A DNA stretch of 64,000 bases from Basidiobolus meristosporus CBS 931.73 (GCA_002104905.1 MCFE01000492.1:1-64000), one strand, 5' to 3'. Shown: positions 22,151 through 33,699, counted from the stretch's first letter. Numbers and translations are program-made. Notes: generated by a model from the letters alone, not told the origin.

Positions 22151-24498
22151 ATGAAATTCATCGTCGCTTTATCAGCCCTACTTAGCTCTTCAAGCTTGGT
22201 GCTTGGTAAGGCTGTATTTGTTCGCGATATCGGGAACCTCTTCTAACGTTTCCACATAGGTCAACCTATCAACGATGGTGCAGACTCTTACATCACTGAC
22301 ATTGCGCTTAAGGCGTGCGATAACACTTCCTGCGAGCTTCCCACACCCTGGCACCGGATCCCTTTGGACCTGAACAAAGGAGCAGGAGGGAAATACGTGT
22401 ATCTTCACTACCGCAAGGATCCTGGTGCTAAGCCTGTCACCAGCATCGTCTTATTGAAGGACACGGATGCAGTTCCTTCTGGCTACCAGAAGGTAGACGT
22501 GAACATTAACGAAGGAACCTCAAAACCAAAGAGATATTTAGCGTACACCAACACTCTCACTACTAGCGCGCCCATTCAGGATCTCCTGGTTAAGCTCGGG
22601 ACATCCCCTCATGCCTTGGACGGATACCGCAGTTACGACTTCAACATGAACGAAGGCGCAGGTAAACAGCTGGGTGGGAGTACTTCTTGTGTGTAGGCCA
22701 GCTAACAGCTTCCCAAACAACTAGGTGAAAAGGCCACCCTCTTCTACCAGCCCAAAGTTGATGAAGGTTTGTTCGTAGGAAACTTAATTCTCTTCTTATG
22801 AAGTTACTCACGTTCAACTTGTGAAAATGCAGTGCCCATCTCAGATATCGTCGTGGAGCTATGTGATTCCGCCAACTGTGTCAAACCGGGCTGGATAAAG
22901 TCTGACCATGACCTGAACATCAATGCAGGCGGGAAATACGTGTACCTTTTTTACAAGCAAGAGAAGAGCCCCAATTATGTCACCGACATCACTGCCTCGA
23001 CCCAGACCACCATTTCAGGCTATGAACGGCTAACTGCCGATGTAAATGCCGGCACCAAGGGTCAACCGGTCTACCTGTTCTACAAGAAAGGCACCGACCA
23101 ACCGATTTACTCCGTTACCTTCGAGAGTGGTAAAGACCTGGTGGACCCATTCGGCTACATTAAGGTGAACCAGGACCTGAATGTAGGCACTGGTGCCGAT
23201 GAAGTCTACCTTTACTACCGCAACAAGCCTCTTCGTAAGTAATTGTTTGGAAGATCTAGCAAAACCAATCATCACTAAACTACCCCATCAGAGCTTCCAC
23301 AGACACCTCAATTGAAATTCCACGACGACGGGTCATTCAAGATCCTTCAATTGGCCGACCTGCATATGACCAGCCACAGAAGTGGGTGCTACGACGTCCC
23401 TACAACCGGAGAGGTATGAATCACTTGTGGTGCCCATCGACCAACCTATCTAACGACTCGTGTTTAGTGGAAGAGCTGCACCAACTTGAAGACCTTGGAA
23501 TTCGCTGAACGGATGATCAAGACCGAGAGCCCGGATGTGATCGTTTTCACTGGAGACAACGTGATGGGCTCCCGTGACCCCAGAGCCAGCGTTTTGAAGT
23601 ATGCCAACCTTGCCGCGAAGCATGGCATCCCTTGGGTAATCTCGAGATTTTGAGCTTGGATCCATGGAAAGTATTGACCATGTATCCATCCAACGGTAGG
23701 CTTTCGTTCACGGCAACCACGACGACGAAGGGGATTTGTCCCGTCTGGAGCTCACCCAAGCCGCACTCTCAGTTCCTTACAATCTGGGGCGTAACGGCCC
23801 CTATAGCCTGTTTGGATCTGGCAATTACTTTGCCCAAGTCCTTGACAAAAAGTAGGGATCACTCACCTGCGGTTATTGCGGATCTCGATACTGACGAAAG
23901 ATTTCCTATCCCAGCTCACAGCCAGCGTTCACCTTCTACTTCGTTGACTCCGGTGCGTACAACATCAATGGTGCGGGCTACGATTACATCAAGGATAATC
24001 AGGTCAACTGGTTCAAGGACACCACTAAGCAGCTTGTAAACTCCCAAGGGGCTAAACCAAACGCAATCGCCTTCTGGCATATTCCAACCACCGAATACAT
24101 CGAAGTCAGCAAGGTACCGGAGAAACAGGTGGGAGATAAGCAAGAGAATGTGGCAAGCTCCAACGTGAAATCCCCCTGGGTTGACGCGCTTCGTGAATGT
24201 AAGTGGTTGCCTACGTGATGCATCACCGAAGAAAAGCTAATCCTCATATCTACCAGCGGGCGATGTTCGAATGACTATCGTGGGACACGATCACGTCAAC
24301 GACTACTGCTTCCCATATGGAACATTGCAATTATGCTACGGTGGTGGTGCAGGCTATGGAACATATGGTGCTACCAGCAAGGGGTGGGATCGCCGCTCAC
24401 GAGTGATCCAACTCTCCAACTTCGGGCAAAACATCAAGACCTGGAAGCGTAAGGACGATGCTGCATTGACTGCTTTCAACGAGCAAGTCATCGTTTGA
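22151..24498 (+). CDS. Secreted calcineurin-like metallophosphoesterase with N-terminal MABP-type repeats
   Basis: Nine exons (22151-22205, 22260-22661, 22725-22766, 22833-23234, 23292-23413, 23468-23635, 23700-23851, 23915-24198, 24257-24498) join in phase to 622 residues. A signal peptide (MKFIVALSALLSSSSLVLG) is followed by two tandem beta-prism modules (about 20-165 and 170-310) with the MABP signature (ITDIAL.., LDLNKGAGGKYVYLHYRK; SDIVVE.., HDLNINAGGKYVYLFYK). The C-terminal phosphoesterase (about 315-620) has every metal motif: ADLH, TGDN, HGNHDDE, FWHIP and GHDHVND. It resembles the fungal DCR2/Siw-type family in the catalytic part. MABP modules bind acidic membranes in MVB12, so surface or vacuolar membrane attachment is conceivable. 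The substrate is unknown. Confidence 0.92.
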
Positions 24499-25184
24499 GC
24501 AGACATCATTAGGATTTAGTTACCTAGGCCAACATTTATATTAGCGCCTCATCTAATTTGGGGTTGACTGACAGAGAATCTATCTAGATTTCATAACCTT
24601 AGCATTGCAAGTTGATAATAAACAAGCCATTAGCGGGGAGGCTTATAACTTCACCAGACCCCCTAATAACCAAGCCATACCAGTTGGAGTGTGCAAACCC
24701 AGCACGATGCAAAGAGAATAGAATCGGGGTTTGTTGGCTACAATCCTTAGGGCAGCCATAAAGTTTGGTTCAAGGAGTGTAGGTCTTCCCAGCCACCTTC
24801 GATACCCATTATATATCGTCCAATCACGAGAGACTGCGAGTGAAGCCATCTTCTATATCTGAAGATAGCAGGTATGGGAATAAAGTATCATTTGACTGAC
24901 GGATTCAATTGAGCAAGGTGCAGTCTGGTGGATGTGGGCAGGACCAGGAGAGACAAGTGATTGTCATATATTTAGTGTATATTTTGGAGATAATTCCGAG
25001 TTCAAAAAGATGCTTTCATTATGTATTATCCCATAACAGATGGACTAATATGTTGCTGTGGATTGAAGTAATTAAAGATGCATGTGGGTCAGGGAGGGGT
25101 TATCTAACCTAAAGATGAATGTTATGCTCCGATTCAATGAGGGGGGAATCAGCTTGCCCTGAGGGCGAGTCATGAATGTGATGC
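24499..25184. other. Intergenic between convergent genes
   Basis: 3' flanks of the phosphoesterase (+) and the carrier (-). No gene supported. Confidence 0.5.
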
Positions 25185-27017
25185 TTAGGTACTGACGAGC
25201 CCAAGATTCCGCTTACAAGCTTCATAAACCACGTAGGAAATACTCACCGCCGGTACAACCTTCAAAGATATCAGTTAGTTGGGCAAATCGGGCTATTCGA
25301 TGCACTTCCCGGTGGACTTACTTTGGTGAGTGTTGGAACTAGGCCTTTGTAAAATCCTCGGATGGTTTCACGTTCGTAAGTAGTCCGGATCACATCAAAT
25401 GCGCCAGTGTATGTGTGGGGATGGCCGGGAGTGCCCTGTGCTTGTAATCTATCAAAACAATAAGAATCACTGAGGCTGAGTGATCCTACCCCCAATTCGA
25501 CAACGTTACCTTGTTCTAATTAAAGACAGCGGATAAACCATGGTCGCTCCGACTGTACCCGACACCATGCCACACCCTAGCAAGACCATAACATTCGGCT
25601 CCTGGCAAGGGTTTCCATTGTTTCGCGTGTAGCGAATGTAGGAGTGCTTCAGTGATTCGAATACAGAAAGATCGATCGCAGCGAAAGGGAAAACGCCGAC
25701 AAGCGCGGGGAAGAGGCCCTTGAAAAATGCGCGCATGCCTTCTTGCTTCCACATCGCCTTTGCGGTAGGGATTAGAATACTGTTGCTACCAGAGCTGTTG
25801 GCTATCCCCGACGAGCTCATAACACGTGTCTTGAGAATCTCCAACGGGTAGATGGATGTTTGGGATGCTAGACCTGCAAACCCACCGGCGAGAAACCTCC
25901 CGCTAATGCCCAGGTCCTCCCCATCTTCAAAACCAAACATCGATCTAACAATCAGCTTGCAATTCTCATAGGCATAGAATTTCACGGCAGACTCTGGGGC
26001 GATCTTGACGATGTTCAGTCCATTGCCACGGAAAAAATTGGCCACCCCCCCTGATTGGTAAAGATGGCGAACAGCAGTATTGAGAGTCAGGCCACTCTGC
26101 TTTCCAGTGTGTGTTTGAGTCTGCAGGTATACTTTTAGACGATCCAATGGAGCTGTCACCGTTCGACTGATAGCGCCGGCCACTGCGCCGGCCAATAAGA
26201 AGAAGAACATCGAACGTTGTGACGATTTTGTCCCTTCCGATATAACCAGTTCGCCGTCACTCGTCATTTGAGCAGAGTCAACATAGTGATCATATATGTG
26301 GGAGATGGTATGCACATGAGGAACGAACTACGTGAGGGGCAAAGGCTGGGCTTAGCTCTGAACAATGCGCTAGTAGACGAAGCCACTGCGCAAGAATATA
26401 TTGAAATAAAGGAAATTACCAGAAGGAAATCTCTCCACTCTTCAAAATCGACAAAACCATCGGATTTGTAATCTATATAAGATATGAAGTCCTCGAGCTC
26501 ATCTTCACACAACTCGATCCCTTGTGTTGAGAATAGAGTTTAGCTTGGTCTGTCCCCCCGAGTAGGCGCGAAATGAACTCGAGTGGGCGTTACTCAGCCC
26601 AACCCGCCACTTACCGGCCGATTTAAGATGAGCGTGAAGTTCTTCAGGTAGCACAGAGTGGTCTTTCGAATCGGATATATTTTTGAAGAGTTTCCAAAGT
26701 TGAGCTTCGCGGTGATCTATGAAATATTTAAAATCCGCATAATCCACCACTCCATCCTTATTTCGATCCAAAGCCTCAAATATCTCAGATGCGAAATTCC
26801 TGTGAAGTAGAGGGGTGTATTCTATCACACCTTGCTCTATATCTTCGATGCTTAATGTCCCTTTGCTCCGCTTATCAAAATGGCTGAATGTATTCTGTAT
26901 ACGGGCTTCACGTTGCTGTGGAGTCTCATGGGAAAAAGGGGAGTCGAGTGGTTGTTCCCTGATAGTTACAGGCTCAGCAGCTTTGGAGGAATTGTGCGGA
27001 GTAAGTGTGGTTGCCAT
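25185..27017 (-). CDS. Calcium-regulated mitochondrial ATP-Mg/phosphate carrier (SCaMC / SAL1 type)
   Basis: Inner mitochondrial membrane carrier thought to exchange ATP-Mg for phosphate under cytosolic Ca2+ control. Exons 27017-26615, 26520-26420, 26327-25510, 25448-25322 and 25259-25185 join to 507 residues. The N-terminal half has calmodulin-like EF-hands (FDKRSKGTLSIEDI; LDRNKDGVVDYADF, canonical; YIDYKSDGFVDFEEW). A linker with HTISHIYDHY typical of SCaMC follows, then three carrier repeats with signatures PLDRLKVYLQ, PLEILKTRVM and PLSLIRTRLQ. It ends CKRNLGLVST. The start is the ATG at 27017; the frame extends upstream only through a non-ATG codon. Length and order agree with SLC25A24/Sal1 proteins. 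Confidence 0.95.
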
Positions 27018-28355
27018 GTGTCTAGTGTTCAAAAGTCAGGGCAGCAGAAGTGGGGGATGTATGAATATGCGGAATCTAGGTCTATTTGCAAACAATCAAT
27101 AATGAAGTGGGGCTACTGAAAAACGGACTCAACGTGAAGGCGAAAAAAGGCCAAAAAACTTTGGTCTTTGGAGAAAAGAAACACCATTTTAGCTACGAAT
27201 TCGGAAAACATCTTTTTATTCATTCTAATCTAATGGACCAATACCCACTGCCAGATTTGGACATAGGGTATCGGGTTGGATTGGAATCATGGATGTTCTC
27301 CGCCTTTCTTTTTCCCCTTCCCTCCTTGCCATGCCCCCACACAGATCTTTTTCTGAAATTTGCAAGCGCTAACAAATCAGATCGCTCAATCTGCGTTCAG
27401 CAATTTGGAAGATTTAATTGTTGATTAATCAATTGGCCATCTACTGGCTACGTGCTATCATGAGTTTAACCGATTGGAATAAAAACAAGCATGAACTTCT
27501 GACTGGCTTAGAGGTAGCTTTGCACCAGAATTAATGCCGAGCCAGCTACCGAGAAGTGGCGTCACTCCACCGTTCCTCTAGCTCTTGTCCTGAGAGAGTC
27601 ATGACCCTCGGAGGCTTAAGCGGGAGTCATATGGGTACCTTGCTCTCTAATTAGCAGAACAAGGCGGAATGGGCCTTCGGCAGCATCCTTTCTGACACCA
27701 CACTACGGATATGGCTATGTTCCCCACATCTTGTCTAGCCACCTGCTGATTGCTTCTGCACGGATTTCTTGAGATGGTTGATGGATGAAATGCGTCGTAA
27801 TGGCCGGGTAATGATGCAGGTAATAAGGGCATTGGAGTAATGCTGGATCATTTTGGGGGGAATTTCACTGGATTCTTATTTAGTTGTCTGTGAAACGGCA
27901 ATTTTCCCATTCCACTTTTTTTAAAACAGTCCCCTCCGCTCTTGAACTACCGCCCTCTGGAACACTTGTTCCCATAGACATCTCTCCTAGACCAGCAATC
28001 CCTCGCTGTTTGGGTTTACTGTTACTTAGGATAGCCAGCTCTTCTTTCTTCCACCACTGCAACCAGATCCCTCCAGTGCACATCTCCACAGGAGCCCTAA
28101 TCTATCCTCACGTCTAAAGAGGCTTCACCCACTTGTGTCAGCTAAGGAGCAGCCCACTTTTTCTGAGGATAAGAATTCCCACGCCTGAGCAGGCGTACGA
28201 GTGTTGAACATCTGCCACGCTTTGAAGCGATATTGATTCGAGCTCTCCAGGTCGGCTCACAGGACATATCGACACAACCCCGGTATCTTCCCCTCGGGCG
28301 AACTTCGGCCAATATCTTGGTCCAACCGCCTTGTTGATTTCACGTTGGGAAATTT
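27018..28355. other. Divergent intergenic region between two mitochondrial carrier genes
   Basis: About 1.3 kb holding both promoters. Short frames at 27086-27424 and 27880-28117 look like chance. No gene supported. Confidence 0.5.
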
Positions 28356-29552
28356 ATGCCGGACAACCTTTCGGAGAGTATTAAGAACACGGTCGCCGGA
28401 GCCAGCGCTGGTTGCGTGGCTTCTGTCATAACCTGTCCCTTGGATGTAGTCAAGACAAGACTTCAGAATCAAGGGAAATACGAGGGAATCCATGCGTACA
28501 GGGGAACTCTAGGTAAGTGGAATAAGAACTCTCAGAAACTTCGGAAAACTCACGCCGTCGCTCACATTCATCAGGTACATTGTCTCGAATCTGGGCTGAG
28601 GAAGGTGTACGGGGGCTTTATCGTGGGCTTGGCCCAACCATTTACGGATATCTTCCGACCTGGTCGATCTATTTTAGTGCCTATAATGGCCTAAAAAAGG
28701 TACTAGGGGAGCGAACAGGTAGTCTGCGCTTTCTTGCTCCTTACCGAGTCAACTCTTACTCTTAGATACTAACAATTCGGACAGGGAGAACTGCCGACAG
28801 CATCGTGGTTCATGTACTTTCGGCTATGGGCGCCGGGGCGACCAGCTCCATTATGACCAATCCTCTTTGGGTGATCAAGACTCGATTCATGGTACTTTAA
28901 TGGTTCGATGTAGAGTCTGCCTATCGTACTTAACAAGATATTTACCTTCACTTCAGACCCAGTCGAGGACCACCAGTTACCATTACAAAAATACCCTTGA
29001 TGCATTCTCCACGATATGGAGGGAGGAGGGGATAAGGGGTTTCTACAAAGGACTTACCCCCAGCCTTTTGGGTGTTTTCCATGTGGCAGTGCAATTCCCA
29101 CTGTATGAACGACTGAAGTTGATCTTGAGTACGTAGTTCTCTAATCTTTTGGCCCTATCAGTTCGTGACTGACGCGTGTTCTCCCTCTCCAGAAACCGAA
29201 GACCTCGAGTCGTTTGGCACATCGGCCATTCTGGTTGCTTCGTCTTCTTCCAAGATGGCGGCCAGTATAGTCACATATCCGCACGAAGTAATATCCCATG
29301 TAAACTCACTTGTTGTGTACTCCGTGCTCATTTTACGTTTGTGTTTAGGTCATCCGGACACGCCTCCAGAATCAGACAGTACGTCCATTTAAATACATGG
29401 GCGTTCTGCAGACGATCCATATGATCCATCGGGAAGAAGGATGGACCGCATTCTACAAAGGAATGCCCACTAACCTGATACGCACCGTTCCCGCAAGTGC
29501 ATTGACCATTTTGACCTATGAGCTGATTGTGATGAAGCTGAGCTCACTCTAA
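28356..29552 (+). CDS. Mitochondrial carrier, NAD+/pyrimidine nucleotide/folate subgroup
   Basis: Six exons (28356-28512, 28575-28718, 28785-28891, 28957-29128, 29193-29287, 29349-29552) join in phase to 292 residues with three carrier repeats: PLDVVKTRLQ, PLWVIKTRFM and PHEVIRTRLQ. The Trp in the second signature (NPLWVIKTRF) and YLPTWSIYFSAYN are hallmarks of the subgroup holding yeast Ndt1/Yia6 (NAD+), Rim2 (pyrimidine nucleotides) and SLC25A32 (folate/FAD). TYPHEVIRTR favours the Ndt1/Rim2 side. The exact substrate cannot be decided by eye. The N-terminus is short compared with Yia6, so an upstream exon is possible. Confidence 0.9.
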
Positions 29553-30108
29553 TCTCAAGATAACCTCCAAGCATTGTTCATACCATCCTTAGTCTCATTC
29601 GTAACCCACCTCGACCATACTTGTTAAATGTATTCTATAATCATGAATATACCACTCTTCCATACTACTGCCTGCCTCCGAACTCGCTGAATGGTGCTGG
29701 TGTTGACCCAGCTTGTCTATCCTTGGGTTCGATCGAATCAACCTCGACGCCTCGTATATGCAGCTGTGACGGTGTAGCGGAGAGGCTCAACATTAGATTT
29801 CATGAGGATATAGGTGGTTTCCCCCGCATGTGTTTATTGTACATCCAACAGATAATAAAATTGAGAAACGGCGGATGATAGTGTTGGCCAATCGTGGGTG
29901 ATGTTGCAATCTTCTCTTGAGGGGAGGGCCCAAAGGATAGTGGATATGGCGGCATGGCAGGTTGAATACCATCGTGACCAAGTAAACTTGGTGTGCACCA
30001 ACCGCACCAAAAGAAGCGTTCCATATTTGTCCAGATCAACTACAAAATAAATGCATTGTTCTAGATTTTATTGAACCTTTGAAGGTACATGTTCAAAAAC
30101 AGACAAAC
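29553..30108. other. Intergenic
   Basis: 3' flanks of the carrier gene and of the EFL pseudogene. No gene supported. Confidence 0.5.
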
Positions 30109-30690
30109 TTATTTGTGGGCCACAGCAACTACCTTTCCAAGCAAGACAGCGGTATTGCCATCAAGGAAAGCAGTACGAAAGTCCTTCGCAGTTCTTGAAG
30201 CGGTCGACGATGAGAAGTTGGATCAGATGGAAGACGACCTCAGTGTTAGTACTGATAGTTCCTTGCTCGACAGGTTCAGCAATGATGTCACCAACATCTT
30301 TGATCTTGTAGATACCGAAGACTGAAGGACGTATGGGAGTATCGGCGTTATGAGTGGGAAGGATGATCATGTTGTTCAAGGCGTCGGGGAGGGTGTCAAC
30401 GTGGGCGTCGTCACCAATGATGTTGGTAACATCTTCACCCTTCTGCCAGAGCATCTTGGCGGACTTGGCCAGTAGGTTACCTTGCCAGCCGGAAATAGGG
30501 ATGCCGGAGACTGATTGCTCATCGAAGCCCTTCTTCCATCCAAACTTGATGAGCATGTTTTGCACCTCATCACGGATTTCAACATAACGGTTCTCCCTGT
30601 AACCGGCAGCGTCAGAATCCATTTTGTTCATATCAAAGATCAATTGCTTTTTAGATAGCAAAGTTGCCGTCAGCGGGAACCATCGGACAA
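30109..30690 (-). pseudogene. Deleted copy of the adjacent EFL gene
   Basis: Minus-strand sequence with clear base-level similarity to the EFL gene at 30757-32157. It keeps a central block (NKMDSDAAGYRENRY.. to ..GTISTNTEVVF) and the extreme C-terminus (IQLLIVDRFKNCEGLS). The N-terminal third is missing. About 85 nt are missing near KQLI.., creating an early stop. About 390 nt (130 codons) are missing between TEVVF and the C-terminal block. After CEGLS a frameshift destroys the reading frame. Many replacements alter otherwise invariant residues. It lies directly downstream of the intact gene in the same orientation, so it is a tandem-duplicate remnant. Confidence 0.92.
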
Positions 30691-30756
30691 GTGTAGTGTT
30701 TAGTATGGAGAATTGATATGCTTTATTAATTAAACAAAGAGCTAGCTATGTATGAT

Positions 30757-32157
30757 TTATTTGTGCTCAACGGAGACGACCTTGCCAAGCATGACAGCGG
30801 TGTTACCATCGAGGAAAGCAATACGGGAAAGACCCTCGCAGTTCTTGAAGCTATCGACGATAAGGGGTTGGATGGGCTCGAAGACAACCTCGGCGGCCTC
30901 GGAAGCCTTGAGGGAGTGGGGGGACTCGAGCTTCTTACGGCCAGTCTCCTTACCGATCTTCCACTTGAGCTCGGTGATCTTGCAGGCAGCGCGACCGCAA
31001 CGGACGAAACCGATGGGGGAGTATCCGGGCTTGACTTCTCCTGGGATATCGAGGGTTTGGATTTGGGCAGTGAAGTTCTTGACGGGGCGGAGGGTGTTGT
31101 CGCTCTTGTAGACCATGACATCACCAGCACGGGGCATGTTACCCTTGTCAAGACCCTTGATGTTCATACCGACGTTGTCACCGGTTTGAGCGAACTCGAC
31201 ACGCTTGTGGTGCATCTCGACGGTGAACACCTTACCGGTACAGGGGTTACCGGCGGTGTGGGTGGGAAGGAAGACAACTTCAGTGTTGGGGGTGACGGTA
31301 CCTTGCTCGACACGTCCGGCAACGACATCTCCGACACCCTTGATCTTGTAGATACCGGAAACGGGGAGACGCATGGCGGCGTCAGCGTTACGGGAAGGAA
31401 GGACGACCATGTCGTTCAAGGCGGTGAGGAGGGTCTCAACGTGGATTTTGTCGCCGTTTTGGTTGATGACATCTTGTCCCTTCCACCAGGCCATCTTCTC
31501 GGACTTCTTCAACAAGTTGTCGCCTTGCCATCCGGAAATGGGGAGGATAGGAACGGATTGCTCAACGAACTCCTTCTTCCATCCGACCTTGATAAGCATG
31601 TTGCGCATCTCATCACGGATTTCGTTGTAACGGTCCTCCTTGTAACCGGCGGTATCGGAATCCATCTTGTTGACACCAATGATGAGTTGCTTGACACCGA
31701 GAAGGTTGAGGAGACGAGCGTGCTGGCGGGTTTGGCCTTGGATATCTCCGGCCTTGTGGTCACCCTTTTGGATGGCGGTGGTGAAGTTACCATCGGCGGG
31801 GACCATGAGAAGGGCGACATCAGCTTGGGCGGCTCCGGAAATCATGTTCTTGATGAAATCTCTGTGTCCGGGAGCATCAATGATGGTGTAGTGCCACTTC
31901 TCGGTGAAGAACTCCTTGGTGGTGCAGGAGATGGTCACACCACGCTCACGTTCGTCCTTTTGGCGATCCATGTAGAAAGCGAAGGCGAAGGAAGACTTAC
32001 CGAGACGTTCGGCTTCTTGCTTCAACTTGTCCATTTCACGCTCGGGGATACCGCCGAGTTCGAAAAGAAGACGACCGGTAGTGGTAGACTTACCGGAATC
32101 GACGTGACCGCAAATAACGATGGAAAGATGGTTCTTGTTGTCAGTAGCAGAGGACAT
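30757..32157 (-). CDS. EFL: Elongation factor-like GTPase (EFL), replaces or parallels EF-1alpha
   Basis: Translational GTPase that delivers aminoacyl-tRNA to the ribosome. Intact, intronless frame of 466 residues. G motifs are GHVDSGKST (P-loop), DAPGHRD and NKMD. It differs from canonical EF-1alpha exactly where EFL does: TGRLLFELGGIPEREMDKLK, LGKSSFAFAFYMDRQKDERERG, CTTKEFFTEKWHYTIID, and the C-terminal EVVFEPIQPLIVDSFKNCEGLSRIAFLDGN. Canonical EF-1alpha would have a YKCGGID / YAWVLDKLK pattern. The coding sequence uses C-ending codons strongly, as expected for a highly expressed gene. No canonical EF-1alpha is in this window, so whether both exist in the genome is unknown. Confidence 0.95.
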   Translation of the reverse strand: MSSATDNKNHLSIVICGHVDSGKSTTTGRLLFELGGIPEREMDKLKQEAERLGKSSFAFAFYMDRQKDERERGVTISCTTKEFFTEKWHYTIIDAPGHRDFIKNMISGAAQADVALLMVPADGNFTTAIQKGDHKAGDIQGQTRQHARLLNLLGVKQLIIGVNKMDSDTAGYKEDRYNEIRDEMRNMLIKVGWKKEFVEQSVPILPISGWQGDNLLKKSEKMAWWKGQDVINQNGDKIHVETLLTALNDMVVLPSRNADAAMRLPVSGIYKIKGVGDVVAGRVEQGTVTPNTEVVFLPTHTAGNPCTGKVFTVEMHHKRVEFAQTGDNVGMNIKGLDKGNMPRAGDVMVYKSDNTLRPVKNFTAQIQTLDIPGEVKPGYSPIGFVRCGRAACKITELKWKIGKETGRKKLESPHSLKASEAAEVVFEPIQPLIVDSFKNCEGLSRIAFLDGNTAVMLGKVVSVEHK

Positions 32158-33063
32158 ATTGAAGAGCGGTGTCTAGTCGATGATTTTCAAGAGACAGGTT
32201 AGTCAACTTGTCACTGCATCCCTATTTAAACTATATTTACCCAAGGTACCTGCAAAAAAAAACTCGCCCTACCTTCACCTCTGGGGTAAATAAAACCCCT
32301 GGACATACTTGTCTAGTCACTCAATATAAATGACTGACTATATTGGGCCGATAAGGTATGGCACTTTACACTTGGTAGAAACAGGTCCAGAAGAACAGGA
32401 AGCCCGAGTGGGCCATTGACTCGATATCCTCTTCGACCTTGCAATGGGAAGCCTCGGAGCTGGATCCGCAAACCTAACAATCGTAAATCACCACTTGAGG
32501 AGAGTTACGAACCTTCAACTCGACCTCGGCAATTATCAATGTCGGCATCATGGCTGCTTCAGCAACAAAAGAGTTGTTGTGGCATGTTCCCCTTATTCGA
32601 TACTCGTGGTTTCACCGAAGTGAAGAATTTGTTTTTTTGTTCCATAATGTTTTACAAGCTCCACCCGTCTCAGGCCCAGTTAGCACAGCGTTGTTATCAC
32701 GACCAGATATGGCAAATGACTTACCATGTATGGGTAATGGAGGAATTTTCATATTTATTGCTATAGCTCATTTAGGATGGATACGGCGGCAATCAAACGA
32801 GGCCTGCCATACTTTTCTTTACTTCCGTTGTGTTGGGATGCTGTCGCAGATGAATTGGACTTCGGATCATGCTCTATCCTCGCCACTGCACACGCATACT
32901 CGTTGTAAAGCCTTGAGGGATGGTGTCCTGGTAAACGGGTGCCATTGCTACATGGGTGTGTGGCTGTCAGTCGTGGTCCTGCCAGAGCACCTTGCAAGGT
33001 GGAATAGAATAAATTAACGTTTTATTGCTATATTACTACCAGGTAGTTGGATAATCCATATTC
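32158..33063. other. EFL promoter region and unassigned sequence
   Basis: The EFL promoter and leader lie at about 32158-32400. A plus-strand ATG frame at 32550-33017 (155 codons) has no signal peptide, domain or clear compositional support. I cannot call it a gene. Confidence 0.4.
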
Positions 33064-33699
33064 CTACATAACAATAGAGAGAAGACTCAATAGAACGGTT
33101 ATAAGTACTACGAAACAGCTCGATCTAGCGGCCGCTCCACTGCTTACGTCATCGGCCTTGGAGCGGTTGGGCAGTTGCACCATCTTCGATGGCTGACTCC
33201 AAACCGATGGTTTGCCTACGACCGAGAGGGGATAGGTTTTGGTTGAGCCTGTTGCTTTCTGTGTGGTGGTATTTGATGCTGGACCACCACTGGGGATACT
33301 GGCGTTTGAACTTGTTGACAGAGAGGAGTGTGTCGTAGATGCTTCCAGAGCTGTGGTTCTACGACTCATCTCACTAAGGGCCGAGGCTGTTGGACTCGCA
33401 ACTTTGGAGCCAGAGGTAGCAGCTGCAAACCAGCTCGACATGGTAGCGCTTGTTGTGGAAGTTGTTCTGGAACTTGACCAGCGGGATGTTTCGAAACCTG
33501 TGAGGTTGATCGAGTCCCGATCCAGTTCAGTTTCAGTGCTGTCCTCTTCACCCAGATCAAACATGTCAGGGTCAACAAAGTCACTGCTCCGGATGACCAA
33601 CGGGTGATCTGCGAGCGAATATCGAGACCCGGGGTATTTGAGCGTGTTTACGGCCCCGATTAAGAGAAGTACAAGTAGAAGAAAGGTGGAATTCGGCAT
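33064..33699 (-). CDS. Ser/Thr-rich GPI-type cell-surface protein
   Basis: Single-exon frame, ATG at 33699, TAG at 33064, 211 residues. The N-terminus is a strong signal peptide (MPNSTFLLLVLLLIGAVNT). The body is very rich in Ser, Thr and Ala (SSRTTSTTSATMSS; SSLSTSSNASIPS) with potential N- and O-glycosylation sites. The C-terminus is small residues (DDVSSGAAARSS) followed by a hydrophobic end (FVVLITVLLSLLSIVM) without a cytoplasmic tail, the layout of a GPI-anchor signal. It has no catalytic domain, so it is probably a wall or surface mannoprotein-like structural protein. The longer frame from 33717 begins with a non-ATG codon. Confidence 0.78.
   Translation of the reverse strand: MPNSTFLLLVLLLIGAVNTLKYPGSRYSLADHPLVIRSSDFVDPDMFDLGEEDSTETELDRDSINLTGFETSRWSSSRTTSTTSATMSSWFAAATSGSKVASPTASALSEMSRRTTALEASTTHSSLSTSSNASIPSGGPASNTTTQKATGSTKTYPLSVVGKPSVWSQPSKMVQLPNRSKADDVSSGAAARSSCFVVLITVLLSLLSIVM

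Noticed and set aside
30748-32202. 484-codon plus-strand open frame opposite EFL
   Set aside because: It is the antisense shadow of the EFL gene, produced by its strongly biased codon use. The minus-strand product is an intact GTPase.
32550-33017. 155-codon plus-strand ORF
   Set aside because: No recognisable domain, signal peptide or convincing composition, and no supporting exons. Kept only as unassigned sequence.
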